Assembly (NCBI GenBank): GCA_937873035.1
Contig: CALMVA010000054.1
Span: 1-60,660 of the forward strand
Source of the DNA: an uncultured Sphingomonadaceae bacterium
Lineage (GTDB): Bacteria; Pseudomonadota; Alphaproteobacteria; Sphingomonadales; Sphingomonadaceae
Length of the DNA stretch: 60,660 nt
Direction: 5' to 3'
In this document: in pieces, positions 1 through 8,749 of the stretch
How positions within the stretch are numbered: position 1 is the first letter of the stretch
How the letters are laid out: each line of letters opens with the position of its first letter
Made by a program: the position numbers and the translations under genes
The notes under the pieces: model-generated
Seen by the model: the letters and a program-made list of their open reading frames with translations, nothing else
Databases searched by the model: none
Told to the model about the DNA's origin: nothing

Positions 1-437
1 CACCCCGCTCGACAGTCGCCCCACAGGCCGGGGGCTGGCCGCAATCACCGCAGCACCGCTGCGGCCGCACGCGCATGCGTAGCGGACCCTTCACGGGTTG
101 ATTGAAGGAGGACAGGCTTCGCGCCCAGGGATCAGCGGCTTATGCGAGCGAGTGGTTCTGCGGCGGCAAGCCCGCTATCCGTTGCTCACATGAGTGTGAT
201 GGACTGGAATGCACCGAACGGTGATTTACGCCTACGTCATCGAGCCACTGCGAATGGAGTGCCGTTGCGCTGTGGTTTCATCGAAGCCGGAAATGATGCG
301 GAAATATTCAGGCTCTCGCCGGGAGCTTCCCCGAGATGCCCTGAGCAGTCTTCACGCTGGTGACAATTTGGTGACAACGGTCAACGGAGAGAGCATTGTC
401 ACCATCCGCTCGCGAGCTACGCGAGGTCTAAACCGTT
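1..437. other. No supported gene; tRNA-proximal DNA
   Basis: No open frame here has credible codon use, a ribosome site or a recognisable protein. The only structure is a set of GGTGACAA repeats at 359-366 and 370-377 with an inverted copy at 396-403, about 50 bases downstream of the 3' end of the tRNA-Gly gene. Such motifs can accompany integration sites, but no integrase or duplicated tRNA end is visible in the window. Confidence 0.5.
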
Positions 438-455
438 AGTTTTCTGGGGGAAAAC

Positions 456-530
456 TGGAGCGGGCGAAGGGATTCGAACCCTCGACCCCAACCTTGGCAA
501 GGTTGTGCTCTACCCCTGAGCTACGCCCGC
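456..530 (-). tRNA. tRNA-Gly (GCC)
   Basis: The reverse strand folds as a full cloverleaf. The acceptor GCGGGCG (530 to 524) pairs with CGCCCGC (466 to 460). The D-arm carries GCTC/GAGC, the anticodon arm is CAACC-TTGCCAA-GGTTG, and the T-arm carries GGTTCGAATCC. The anticodon is GCC. The discriminator is T and CCA is encoded (458-456). A small inverted repeat (AGTTTTC/GAAAACT, 438-456) directly follows and may help end or process the transcript. Confidence 0.97.
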
Positions 531-692
531 TCTGGCGTTGCGCGGACGTGATGTCCTGCGCGGGAGCCGGGCTGTTAACAGCGACCTTTTTGCTTTGCAA
601 CCCCGCACGCGGTATTTTTGTTCGCCTTTTTTGGGTTGCCTCTTTCCCGGCCATCCCCACATAGGTGCCAGCAACAGAATGGGAGCAGAGTT

Positions 693-1604
693 TTGGCCAC
701 GCTGGGGATGAGTGCGCAGGACAAGGATGCCATTGAGGCGTTCAAGCGCGATGTGATCGAACCGTCGATGACGGCGCTGGTGATCCTTGATTTCTGGGCA
801 GACTGGTGCGGCCCGTGCAAGCAGCTTACGCCCGTGCTCGAAAAGGTGGCCGCCGATTATGCCGATAAGGGCGTTCTCGTCGCCAAGGTGAATGTCGACG
901 AGCAGAAGATGATCGCAGCGCAGTTCCGTGTGCAGACGATCCCCACGGTCTATGCGGTGTTCCAGGGCCAGCTTGTGGCCGACCTCACCCAGTTCCGCAC
1001 CGAGGCCCAGATCACCCGTGCGCTGGACCAAATGCTCAAGCAATTGCCCGTGGCGGGCGAGGCGCAGGCGCTGGAACAGGAAATCGAACCGCTGATCGCG
1101 ATGGCGGAAGAGGTGTTGGCAGGTGGCGATGCCGCGCGGGCCATTGGCATCTTCCAGCAGATCGCCGAAATGGCGCCCGAAAACCCCGATGTGCTGTCTG
1201 GCATGATGCGTGCGCTTGTCGCTGCGGGCCAGATTGAGGATGCGCAAGGCTTTGCCACGCATCTGACCGAGGATCAGCACAAGCTGCCCGCGATCAGCCG
1301 TGCGCTCTCTGCGCTTGCCATTGCCCGCGATGCCAAGCCCGTGGACGATATGGGCGGGCTTCGGGCAAAGCTTGCCGGCAATCCCGATGACCATGAAACG
1401 CGGTTCGAGCTGGCAGGCGGGCTGATGGCCGCCGGTGACCGCGATGGCGCGGCAGATGCGCTGCTCGACATCATCCGTGCTGACAAGGACTGGAATGAAG
1501 GCGCGGCGCGCGCGCAGCTGCTCAAGCTGTTTGAGGCGATTGGGCTGGAAGATCCCTGGGTTGCCGCCACCCGGCGCAAATTGTCTGCGGCGCTCTTCGG
1601 ATGA
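693..1604 (+). CDS. Thioredoxin-fold/TPR co-chaperone-like protein (CnoX/YbbN family)
   Basis: A thioredoxin domain (residues about 10-115) with the motif WCGPC (CGPC at 39-42 from the TTG start) is followed by an alpha-helical tetratricopeptide-like C-terminal half. This is the architecture of CnoX/YbbN, which protects substrates from oxidation and hands them to chaperones. The CGPC pair suggests a redox-active centre. I chose TTG 693 because GGAG at 682-685 is well spaced; ATG 708 is the alternative. The protein has 303 residues and no signal peptide, so it is cytoplasmic. Its stop overlaps the next start in ATGA, so it is coupled to the Lon-N protein. Confidence 0.9.
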   Translation: MATLGMSAQDKDAIEAFKRDVIEPSMTALVILDFWADWCGPCKQLTPVLEKVAADYADKGVLVAKVNVDEQKMIAAQFRVQTIPTVYAVFQGQLVADLTQFRTEAQITRALDQMLKQLPVAGEAQALEQEIEPLIAMAEEVLAGGDAARAIGIFQQIAEMAPENPDVLSGMMRALVAAGQIEDAQGFATHLTEDQHKLPAISRALSALAIARDAKPVDDMGGLRAKLAGNPDDHETRFELAGGLMAAGDRDGAADALLDIIRADKDWNEGAARAQLLKLFEAIGLEDPWVAATRRKLSAALFG

Positions 1605-2224
1605 CGGTGGAGACGATCACGCGGCTTTCGGTTTTTCCGCTGCCCGGCGCGGTTCTCTTCCCCCGGATGCATTTGCCGCTGCACATCTTCGAGCCGCGCT
1701 ACAAGGCGATGGTGCAACACGCGCTGGCGAGCGACCAGCGCATCGGGATGATCCAGCCACGCAGCACGGGCGAAAGGCCGCTGCTTTACGATATTGGCTG
1801 CGTTGGCAAGATCGGCCATGTCGAGGCGCTGGAGGATGGCCGCTACAATATCGTGCTTGAAGGGCTGTCGCGCTTTCGCGTGCTGCGCGAGCTGGAGGTG
1901 GCGACGCCCTTTCGGCAGGTGGAAGCAGAGCTGATCGCCACCGATGACGCATATGAAACGCTGGAATTGCTCGAACGCGCCAGCATCGAGCGCGAGGCGC
2001 GGCGCTTTGCCGATGCGCAGGGCTATGCGGTCGATTGGGAGGCTGTCTCGCGGCTGGATGACGAGGCGCTCGTCAACGGCATCGCGCAGGTTGCGCCTTT
2101 TGATGCGGCGGCCAAGCAGGCGCTGCTCGAAGCGGGCGACCTTTCAACCCGCGCCGATCTGACCGTGCAGCTGATGCAGTTTTTCGGGCGGCATGACGGG
2201 GATAATCACGTCACGTTGCAATAA
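1601..2224 (+). CDS. Lon N-terminal (substrate-binding) domain protein
   Basis: The 207-residue protein is a stand-alone LON-N/PUA-like domain, with the typical opening FPLPGAVLFP followed by HIFEPRYKAMV. It has no AAA+ or Ser-Lys protease part, so it is not a protease. Such proteins are widespread in Alphaproteobacteria and are thought to bind substrates or act as adaptors, but no function is established. The ATG overlaps the upstream stop by 4 bases, so the thioredoxin/TPR protein and this one form a two-gene protein-quality-control unit. Confidence 0.9.
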   Translation: MTVETITRLSVFPLPGAVLFPRMHLPLHIFEPRYKAMVQHALASDQRIGMIQPRSTGERPLLYDIGCVGKIGHVEALEDGRYNIVLEGLSRFRVLRELEVATPFRQVEAELIATDDAYETLELLERASIEREARRFADAQGYAVDWEAVSRLDDEALVNGIAQVAPFDAAAKQALLEAGDLSTRADLTVQLMQFFGRHDGDNHVTLQ

Positions 2225-2265
2225 GGCTTGATGGAGCTTTGCGCGGAAGCCTGTCCGCGCGCGGC

Positions 2266-2835
2266 TTAGCGTTCGAGCGCAGCCAGCTGGAAAACCTCGT
2301 CGCTCAGCAGCGCACCGCGATCAATATGCGGCTTGGCGGCGGCGAAGTGGACCTTGCCATCATCCTGATAGATGAAGCCCGAAACCGGATAGCTGGTCAG
2401 GCCAAGATCATGGCTGCCCGCGTGCCACACGCGAACCTTGCTCCAGTCACCCTTTTCCGACACATCAACCGCGCGAACGCCGCGCTCAACCATGCCAGGG
2501 CTTGACCAGTTGGCATGGTCAAGCAGCACTTCACGGTCGTTCAGAACCTTGCTGACGGTGGCGACATGGCCATTGCGCATACCACCAAAGCTCGGCATCG
2601 CCATGACAGCGCCGACGCGCGGCTCATGCCCGCGTTCATAACGGCCAGCGGCCTGACCCCACCATGTATAGGCATTGCCACGGATTTCGACGCCCGAAAC
2701 TTCACGCGCATAAGTCACGCACTGGAGGAAGCGGCTTTTGGCTTCAGCAAGCGAGGGAGCGGACAGCGCGACGAGCGCACAAACAGCTGCTGCAACCTGA
2801 CGAATATTCCGCACGACCCCGTAACCCCGTAGCAT
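2266..2835 (-). CDS. CHAP-domain secreted protein (putative cell-wall amidase)
   Basis: The 189-residue protein has an N-terminal signal peptide (hydrophobic stretch ending near ALSAPSLAEA) and one CHAP (NlpC/P60-like) domain. The likely catalytic Cys lies in the motif LQCVTYARE and the His in RNGHVATV. The CHAP fold usually cleaves peptidoglycan amide bonds in the periplasm. It is a paralogue of the protein at 20303-20992 (shared WW-QA-GRY-G-PR-GAV pattern and WSKVRVW/WSRVRVW). A GTG at 2814 is an alternative start. The upstream region holds a strong hairpin at 2923-2942. Confidence 0.85.
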   Translation of the reverse strand: MLRGYGVVRNIRQVAAAVCALVALSAPSLAEAKSRFLQCVTYAREVSGVEIRGNAYTWWGQAAGRYERGHEPRVGAVMAMPSFGGMRNGHVATVSKVLNDREVLLDHANWSSPGMVERGVRAVDVSEKGDWSKVRVWHAGSHDLGLTSYPVSGFIYQDDGKVHFAAAKPHIDRGALLSDEVFQLAALER

Positions 2836-2922
2836 TTGTTTTGTTGGCAGGGTCGATGCACGTGACGGCGATCACAGCCAATACCGGATCGTTGAGTCGA
2901 TAAAGTGCCGGGACGAACCGTT

Positions 2923-2942
2923 GCGACGAAACGCTTCGTCGC
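2923..2942. other. Perfect 8-bp stem hairpin upstream of CHAP gene
   Basis: GCGACGAA and TTCGTCGC are separated by four bases, within the 5' region of the minus-strand CHAP gene (about 88 bases before its start). There is no T-run, so it is not a standard terminator. It could be an operator or an RNA structure. Confidence 0.4.
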
Positions 2943-3106
2943 CGGACTCACTCGATTCAACGCAGGCACCGCCCCTGTGCGGCACACCACCGCACGGCCA
3001 AAGCGCGAATCGCTCGGCAGAATCAGTGCGCCATGCCCCCTTGCGCCACGCTGAACAGAGCGGCATCTAGGCCGCTTGCAACGACATATGCATGATGGGG
3101 ATGAAG

Positions 3107-4717
3107 ATGCTGGGATGTATGCAAGACTGGGATTTGCGGGTCACGCACCTCATCGATTACGCCGCGCGCGAACATGGTGCGCGCGAAATCATGACGCGCT
3201 GGGCCGATGGCAGCGTGGAGCGCACCAACTGGGCGGGCGTGGCGCTGGAAGCGCGCAAGCTGGCGCAGGCCTTTGCCAAATGGGGCGTGAAACCCGGTGA
3301 TCGCATCGCCACCTTTGCCATGAACCACCACCGCCACCTTGCCGCCTGGTATGGCGCGATCGGCTGTGGCGGGGTGATCCACACCGTCAACGTCCGCCTG
3401 TTTGACGAAGACCTCATCTACATCATGAACCACGCTGAAGACCGTGTGCTGATGTATGATGCGCAGTTCCAGCCCGTGATTGACCGGCTGAAGCCGCATC
3501 TGACGACGGTGGAGCACTACATCGTGTTCGACAGCGCCGAGAGCTATGGCGCGCTGATGGCCGAAATGGATGGCGACCATGCCTGGGCGACGGGTGATGA
3601 GCGTGATCCCTGTATGCTCTGCTACACCAGCGGCACCACAGGCCACCCCAAAGGTGTGCTCTACCAGCACCGCTCCACCATGCTCCACGCAATGGCCGAA
3701 ATCGCACCAAGCGTTTTCGATCTTGCGCCAACATCTGTGCTGCTGCCCGTGGTGCCAATGTTCCACGCCGCGAGCTGGGGCCTGCCTTTTGCGGGGGCTG
3801 CTGCCGGTGTAAAGTTCGTCTTTTCCACGACCAATGATGCGCCCACGCTCCATGCGCTGATGCTGGCCGAAGGCGTGACGCACTCGGCTGGCGTGCCGAC
3901 GGTGTGGCTGGCGCTGTTCCAGCATCTTGATGCAACGAAGGCCGCAGGGGGCGATGCCTCGCTCGGCAAGCTCGCGCTCGTCACCATTGGCGGCTCGGCG
4001 GCACCGCGCGCGATGATCGAGCGGCTGATGAAGCAGGGCGTCCGCGTGGCGCACGCCTGGGGCATGACCGAAACCTCCCCCATCGGCACCATGGGCTCGC
4101 CCGTGCCCGGCTGGGATGGCATGAGCCTTGATGCGCAGATCGACATCGTTGCCAAGCAGGGCCGCGTGCCCTTTGGCGTGGAGCTGCGTATTGTGGACGA
4201 GGAAGATACCCCCCTGCCCCGCGATGGCACCAGCTCTGGCCGCTTGCAGGTGCGCGGACCATGGGTCGTGAAACGCTATTTCAAGGCGGAAAAGGATGCG
4301 GTCGATGCCGACCAGTGGTTCGACACCGGCGACGTTTCGGTCATCCACCCCGATGGCACGATGCAGATTACCGACCGCGCGAAGGACGTCATCAAATCAG
4401 GCGGCGAATGGATCAGCTCGGTCGAACTGGAGAACGCCGCCGTCGGCTGCCCCGGCGTTGCCGAAGCCGCCGCAATCGGCGTCAAACACCCCAAATGGGA
4501 TGAACGCCCCATCCTCCTCATCGTCAAGAAAGACGGCGCGGACCTGACCGAACAGGGCGTGACCGACTATCTCGCCAGCGTCGTCGCCAAATGGTGGCTG
4601 CCTGATGAAGTTCTCTTTGTCGAAGGCCTGCCGCACACCGGCACCGGCAAGATCCAGAAGGCCGAATTGCGCAAACAATATAAGGACTATCAGCTGAAGG
4701 CGCTGGCGGCGGCTTAA
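3107..4717 (+). CDS. Fatty acyl-CoA ligase (AMP-forming, FadD-like)
   Basis: A full-length ANL-superfamily enzyme that activates a fatty or related carboxylic acid to its CoA thioester through an acyl-adenylate. The P-loop [12 protein letters not shown] lies near residue 165, the A5 motif is [10 protein letters not shown], and the hinge/A8 region is [15 protein letters not shown]. The C-terminal catalytic Lys lies in [11 protein letters not shown]. Start ATG 3107 has GGGG six bases upstream; ATG 3092 is in frame and possible. It stands alone, and its 3' end faces the radical SAM gene across a repeat cluster. The substrate is not readable from sequence; medium- or long-chain acids are the likely range. 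Confidence 0.9.
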   Translation: MLGCMQDWDLRVTHLIDYAAREHGAREIMTRWADGSVERTNWAGVALEARKLAQAFAKWGVKPGDRIATFAMNHHRHLAAWYGAIGCGGVIHTVNVRLFDEDLIYIMNHAEDRVLMYDAQFQPVIDRLKPHLTTVEHYIVFDSAESYGALMAEMDGDHAWATGDERDPCMLCYTSGTTGHPKGVLYQHRSTMLHAMAEIAPSVFDLAPTSVLLPVVPMFHAASWGLPFAGAAAGVKFVFSTTNDAPTLHALMLAEGVTHSAGVPTVWLALFQHLDATKAAGGDASLGKLALVTIGGSAAPRAMIERLMKQGVRVAHAWGMTETSPIGTMGSPVPGWDGMSLDAQIDIVAKQGRVPFGVELRIVDEEDTPLPRDGTSSGRLQVRGPWVVKRYFKAEKDAVDADQWFDTGDVSVIHPDGTMQITDRAKDVIKSGGEWISSVELENAAVGCPGVAEAAAIGVKHPKWDERPILLIVKKDGADLTEQGVTDYLASVVAKWWLPDEVLFVEGLPHTGTGKIQKAELRKQYKDYQLKALAAA

Positions 4718-4744
4718 GGCGCGGAGTTCGTCCGCAATCCTTAC

Positions 4745-4907
4745 CCGTCACCCCAGCGCAGGCTGGGGTCTCGCGGGTCGGGCGCATGAGATGCCAGCCC
4801 GCGCTGGCAAGACGAGCGCACGCGGCCATCCCCCACCACGTCACCCCAGCGAAAGCTGGGGTCTCCCACGCTGGACGCACGAGATGCCAGCCTGCGCTGG
4901 CATGACG
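4745..4907. repeat. Two copies of sphingomonad double-palindrome repeat
   Basis: Copies lie at 4745-4814 and 4839-4907. Each joins CCCCAGC-N-GCTGGGG to ATGCCAGC-N-GCTGGCA about 25 bases later and ends in GACG. They fill the gap between two convergent genes. The first copy has a degenerate second palindrome (GCTGGCAAGACG). Confidence 0.9.
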
Positions 4908-4929
4908 GTGAGCGCACACGCCCCCCCCC

Positions 4930-6009
4930 TCACAGCAACCGCAACTGCGCGCCCGCGCCCTCTTCCTCTGGTGCACAGAACAGGTCTTGCCGCAGCTCCA
5001 CCCGCGCCGCGTTCAACCCCAGCCGCTTGCAGGCGAGCGTGAAGCGGGTGCGGATAAGCTGCGCCCACACCCCGGTGCCGCGCATCCGCGAAAAGAAGCG
5101 CGGGTCATTGTCGCGCCCGCCGCGCAGGGCGGCCACCTGCGCCATCACCTTGGCTGCGCGGTCGGGATAATGCACATCAAGCCAATCACGGAACAAAGGT
5201 GCCACCTCATGCGGCAGGCGCACCGGAATATAGCTCGCCGTGCGCGCGCCCGCCTCTGCTGCGGCTTCAAGAATCGCCTCCAGTTCATGATCGGTGATGG
5301 CGGGGATGACGGGCGATACGCTGACATGGACCGGCACGCCCGCTGCCGCCAGGGTGCGGATCGCCGCCAGCCGCCGCCGGGGAGAGGGCGCGCGCGGCTC
5401 CAGCGTGCGGTGCACCGCCGGATCAAGCGACGTGACCGAAAGCGCCACCGCCACCAGCCCCTTGGCGGCCATTGGCGCGAGCAGATCAAGATCGCGCACC
5501 ACCCGGTCTGACTTGGTGGTGATCGTCAACGGATGGTCACACGCGGCCAGCACCTCAAGGCAGCCACGCATGATCTTCCACTCGCGCTCTATGGGCTGAT
5601 AGGGGTCGGTATTGGTGCCAAAGGCCAGCGGACTGGGCACATGGCCCCGCCGCATAAGCGCCACACGCAGCAAGGCGGGCGCATCGGGCTTTGCGAACAG
5701 GCGGCTTTCAAAGTCCAGCCCCGGCGACAGATCATGAAAGGCGTGGCTCGGCCGCGCATAGCAATAAATGCAGCCATGCTCGCACCCGCGATAGGGGTTG
5801 AGCGAATGGTCGAAGGGAATATCGGGCGACGAATTGCGCGACAGAATCGTCTTTGGCCGCTCAATGGTGACGCTGGTCCGCAGCGGTGGCACCCCACCAT
5901 CAACATCGCTTTGCGCATCCAGCCAATCCCCATCCGCCTCGCGCTGCGCAAGGTTGAAGCGGGAACTCAAGCCATTCCCCGGCGCGCCTCTGCCTTTGAT
6001 GGGTTGCAT
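4930..6009 (-). CDS. PA0069-family radical SAM protein
   Basis: This 359-residue protein carries the radical-SAM [4Fe-4S] signature CEHGCIYC (Cys76, Cys80, Cys83) in a spore-photoproduct-lyase-like (SplB) domain. Flanking motifs such as NPYRGCEHG, GTNTDPYQP and SVSPVIPAI are typical of the PA0069 family. Members are widespread but their reaction is unknown; SAM cleavage to a 5'-deoxyadenosyl radical can be assumed. Its upstream flank, 6010-6486, holds repeats rather than a gene. The ATG start is followed by a basic, Gly-rich segment common in the family. Confidence 0.93.
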   Translation of the reverse strand: MQPIKGRGAPGNGLSSRFNLAQREADGDWLDAQSDVDGGVPPLRTSVTIERPKTILSRNSSPDIPFDHSLNPYRGCEHGCIYCYARPSHAFHDLSPGLDFESRLFAKPDAPALLRVALMRRGHVPSPLAFGTNTDPYQPIEREWKIMRGCLEVLAACDHPLTITTKSDRVVRDLDLLAPMAAKGLVAVALSVTSLDPAVHRTLEPRAPSPRRRLAAIRTLAAAGVPVHVSVSPVIPAITDHELEAILEAAAEAGARTASYIPVRLPHEVAPLFRDWLDVHYPDRAAKVMAQVAALRGGRDNDPRFFSRMRGTGVWAQLIRTRFTLACKRLGLNAARVELRQDLFCAPEEEGAGAQLRLL

Positions 6010-6118
6010 GAAGAGAACATACCAGGAACTTTTATATCGCGCGAGTAGATTCCATCTCGACCTGCTCTCATGTCCGCGGACGGCGAGAAGGCCTCAATTC
6101 GCATCCACCCCCTCTCCT

Positions 6119-6240
6119 ATTTCGCTGTCCTACAGCCCGCCCGATATGCCACGCCGCCGGATCGAAGTGCGATCTGGAGGCAGGCGATGGCGGGATGCGA
6201 TGAAATGGGATCACGCGGAGACGCGGTGGCGCGGAGAAGA
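6119..6240. repeat. Remnants of two other dispersed repeats
   Basis: ATTTCGCTGTCCTACAG at 6119-6135 recurs inverted at 22949-22965, next to another double-palindrome cluster. At 6211-6240 there is a half copy of the CGCGGAGACGCGG-type element that is more complete at 37219-37296. No gene is visible in 6010-6486. Confidence 0.6.
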
Positions 6241-6300
6241 TGGTTCCTCGACCTTGTTTGGGGCGAACGGATTGGGAGAGCGATACGCCTTCCCTCTTTC

Positions 6301-6468
6301 TCGTCACCCCAGCGCAGACCGGGGCCTTCCGGCAGACGGGTGCACAAGATGCCAGCCTACGCTGGCATGACGGGTGGAGGGATGCGCGGCCTTCCCCAAC
6401 GTCACCCCAGCGAAGGCTGGGGTCTCCCAGGCGGGATGCTCAAGATGCCAGCCTGCGCTGGCATGACA
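6301..6468. repeat. Two copies of double-palindrome repeat
   Basis: Copies lie at about 6301-6372 and 6400-6468, in the same orientation as those at 4.7-4.9 kb. The first has a mismatched first palindrome (CCCCAGC/CCGGGGC). They sit just beyond the 3' end of moaB. Confidence 0.9.
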
Positions 6469-6486
6469 ACGAAGGGATGTGCCCCA

Positions 6487-7014
6487 TCAAACCTCGCGCA
6501 GGCGGCCGATCATCTCAATGAAGTTGCAGGGCTTGAAGCGGCTGTCGAGCTGATGGACGAGAATCTGCTCCCAGCCGTCGCGGCAGGCGCCGGTGGAGCC
6601 GGGCAGCGCGAAGATATAGGTGGAGCGCACGACATAGGCGATGGCGCGCGACTGGATGGTCGAGGTGCCGATCTTCTGATAGCTGATCCAGCGGAACAGC
6701 TCTCCAAAGCCCGGAATTTCCTTGCCACTGAGCACCGCGAGCGCCTCTGGCGTCACATCGCGGCCCGTGACCCCGGTGCCGCCTGTGGTGAGGATGCACT
6801 GGATCGACTGGTCATCCACCCATTGGTGGACGCGGCTCAGGATCGCGCCGACATCATCGGGGACGATGGCATGATCGGCCAGTTCGTGCCCCAGTTCTTG
6901 CAGTGCGTCGCACAGATAGCGGCCCGACGAATCGGTTTCGCTCGTGCGGCTGTCAGACACGGTGAGAACGGCAATGCGGATCGGGCGGAAATCGGCCCCG
7001 TCGTCAATCGGCAC
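6487..7014 (-). CDS. moaB: Molybdenum cofactor biosynthesis protein MoaB
   Basis: A 175-residue MoaB/MogA-fold protein. The molybdopterin-binding signature is TTGGTGVTGRDVTPEA, followed by the IPGFGELFR and ALPGSTGAC segments. The family adenylylates molybdopterin on the way to molybdenum cofactor. The start is GTG (7014-7012) and lies inside the 3' end of the lytic transglycosylase gene (11-base overlap), so it is translated from the same message. The cofactor would serve molybdoenzymes not encoded nearby; the orphan [2Fe-2S] subunit at 39.2 kb is of a molybdo-hydroxylase type. Confidence 0.93.
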   Translation of the reverse strand: MPIDDGADFRPIRIAVLTVSDSRTSETDSSGRYLCDALQELGHELADHAIVPDDVGAILSRVHQWVDDQSIQCILTTGGTGVTGRDVTPEALAVLSGKEIPGFGELFRWISYQKIGTSTIQSRAIAYVVRSTYIFALPGSTGACRDGWEQILVHQLDSRFKPCNFIEMIGRLREV

Positions 7015-8749
7015 TGGCAGCTCCGCTCACGCGGTCAAGCCGGACGGCGGTGGGGCCGGGCAGCCCCGGAAAGCGCGGCCACATTCCTTGCGAAAGCGCC
7101 GCAAGGCTCGTCGTGCGCTCGCCCGACTGGAGCTGATACATCCAGTAGTTGCGCATGATGATCGTCACATAAGCCCGCGTTTCCCAATAAGGGATCGACT
7201 CAATATAGAGCAAAGGATCAGAATTATCGCGACTGCGCTGGTTCCACACATCCACCGGAAGCGGCCCGGCATTATAGGCGGCGATAACCTTGGGCAGCAT
7301 CCCGCCCGTGATGTTCATATCGCGCAGCCGCTCGATAAAGCTCTGGCCATACTCCATGTTGGTCGCGGGATCGTTGAGCGAGCCGACGCTGTCACGCCCC
7401 TTGGCGCGGGCCATCATGGCGGCGGTGCCGGGCATCACCTGCATCAGCCCCTTGGCGCCCGCCCGGCTGACAACCGAGGTGCGGAACTGCGATTCCTGAA
7501 GCGCATGGGCATAGACCAGCGCCTTATCGACCCGCCAGCCGCCCTCCGGCACCCAGGTGCGCGGCATCGGGAAGCGGGCGGAAGCCGGCGCACGAGCGCC
7601 GGAGGGCCCATTATGCGCGAGCCAAAGCTGCGTTGCGGGCATATCCATCCGCCCGGCAAGCGCTGCGAGTGCCGCGTGCTTGCGCGGATCACCAATGCGC
7701 GCCTGAAAACGGATAATCTCGTCTGCCAGACCCATCTCGCCAATTTCGGCAAGCGCAAGTGCGGCGCGAACATTGGGGAGCTTTTCGACCTCGCCCACAT
7801 CATCGGGCACCTTCTGCACCGTCGGCTCGATGCCAAGGCGGTTCCCGGCGAGCAGGCCGTAGAATGTTTCAGCATAGCGGGCAGCGGCCTTCAAATGGCC
7901 ATCCACCTTGTCGGGCTGGCCCGATGCCATGGCGGCGCGCGCGGCCCAGAAATGGGCGGCTGCATCCATCTCATCATCCTGAAAGCGCGCGGCGGCGGAA
8001 TCAAAGGCGGCAGAGGCGGCGGCATAATCGCGACTGCGCCAAGCGGACAAGCCCTGCGTCCAGTCGGCCTGCGCTGCCCATTCCCCGCCGCCTGCCTGCG
8101 CCATCGCCGCCACGCGGCGGGCGGCATCATCATCGCCGGTGATATAATAGGACCACGCCACGCGCTGGAGCAGCTCGGTCCGGCCATCGGGCGTGAGCGA
8201 GGGTTCGTTTTCCAGCACGATCGCTTCGGCCTCAAAGGGCAGATTGTCCTTGATGAGCGGCTGGATACGGGCGTTGACCGAGGCGGCCAGCGCATCCGCC
8301 GTCTTGGCAACACGACCGCGACGCGGCGCGCTGCCAAGCCAGATGAGGTCCTGCGCGGCGGGCAGATCGAAATCCTGCTCGATCCCGCGCGACTTTGCGA
8401 GCCGCGAAAGCTGCTGCGCCTGCGGAAGATAGGGGGCCGCCTTCAGCAGCGCGATCAGTTGCTCAGGCGACACCTTGGGCGAGCCCTTGGCCAGGTACAG
8501 CTCGGCGCGCGCCACATTGTGGAGCGGCCCTTCCGGCATCGAGTCCAGCCCGGCTTGCGCATCAGCCCATTGCCCGGCGCGGATGGCGACGAAAATATCC
8601 TTGTAACGCTGGCGCGCATTGGGGCCGAGTTGGGCTGCGAAATTGGCCGTCAGGCTCACGGCCGCCGCAAGGTCAGGCGCGGCAAGCGCAGGTGCAGATA
8701 CCGCGCACGCAACAACAGCCAATACCCCGGAAAACAACTTCACGCTCAC
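7004..8749 (-). CDS. Soluble lytic murein transglycosylase (Slt70-like)
   Basis: The 581-residue protein has a signal peptide (VKLFSGVLAVVACAVSAPALA), a long alpha-helical superhelix, and a C-terminal lysozyme-like SLT domain. The catalytic Glu is in HALQESQF, followed by GAKGLMQVMP and the IAAYNAGP motif. It cleaves peptidoglycan glycan strands in the periplasm to 1,6-anhydro ends. I chose GTG 8749 because its GTGA overlaps the stop of the upstream gene and the reading begins the signal peptide at once; a longer in-frame reading to 8842 would spoil the signal peptide. It is in an operon with the UDG homologue and moaB. Confidence 0.93.
   Translation of the reverse strand: MSVKLFSGVLAVVACAVSAPALAAPDLAAAVSLTANFAAQLGPNARQRYKDIFVAIRAGQWADAQAGLDSMPEGPLHNVARAELYLAKGSPKVSPEQLIALLKAAPYLPQAQQLSRLAKSRGIEQDFDLPAAQDLIWLGSAPRRGRVAKTADALAASVNARIQPLIKDNLPFEAEAIVLENEPSLTPDGRTELLQRVAWSYYITGDDDAARRVAAMAQAGGGEWAAQADWTQGLSAWRSRDYAAASAAFDSAAARFQDDEMDAAAHFWAARAAMASGQPDKVDGHLKAAARYAETFYGLLAGNRLGIEPTVQKVPDDVGEVEKLPNVRAALALAEIGEMGLADEIIRFQARIGDPRKHAALAALAGRMDMPATQLWLAHNGPSGARAPASARFPMPRTWVPEGGWRVDKALVYAHALQESQFRTSVVSRAGAKGLMQVMPGTAAMMARAKGRDSVGSLNDPATNMEYGQSFIERLRDMNITGGMLPKVIAAYNAGPLPVDVWNQRSRDNSDPLLYIESIPYWETRAYVTIIMRNYWMYQLQSGERTTSLAALSQGMWPRFPGLPGPTAVRLDRVSGAASAD

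Noticed and set aside
142..439. Two overlapping frames of about 75 codons at the left end
   Set aside because: There is no ribosome site, no family resemblance and no consistent codon use.
438..456. AGTTTTC/GAAAACT stem as a certain terminator of tRNA-Gly
   Set aside because: The stem is short, lacks a T-run and includes the last base of the tRNA, so it is noted only as possible.
3023..4348. 441-codon minus-strand frame opposite the first acyl-CoA ligase
   Set aside because: The plus-strand reading shows all ligase motifs; the mirror frame has only low-complexity His/Ala/Gly-rich sequence.
4791..6521. Short open frames containing a PACAGMT-like peptide in the repeat clusters
   Set aside because: They are translations of the double-palindrome repeat itself; the same peptide appears wherever the repeat occurs, with no ribosome site.
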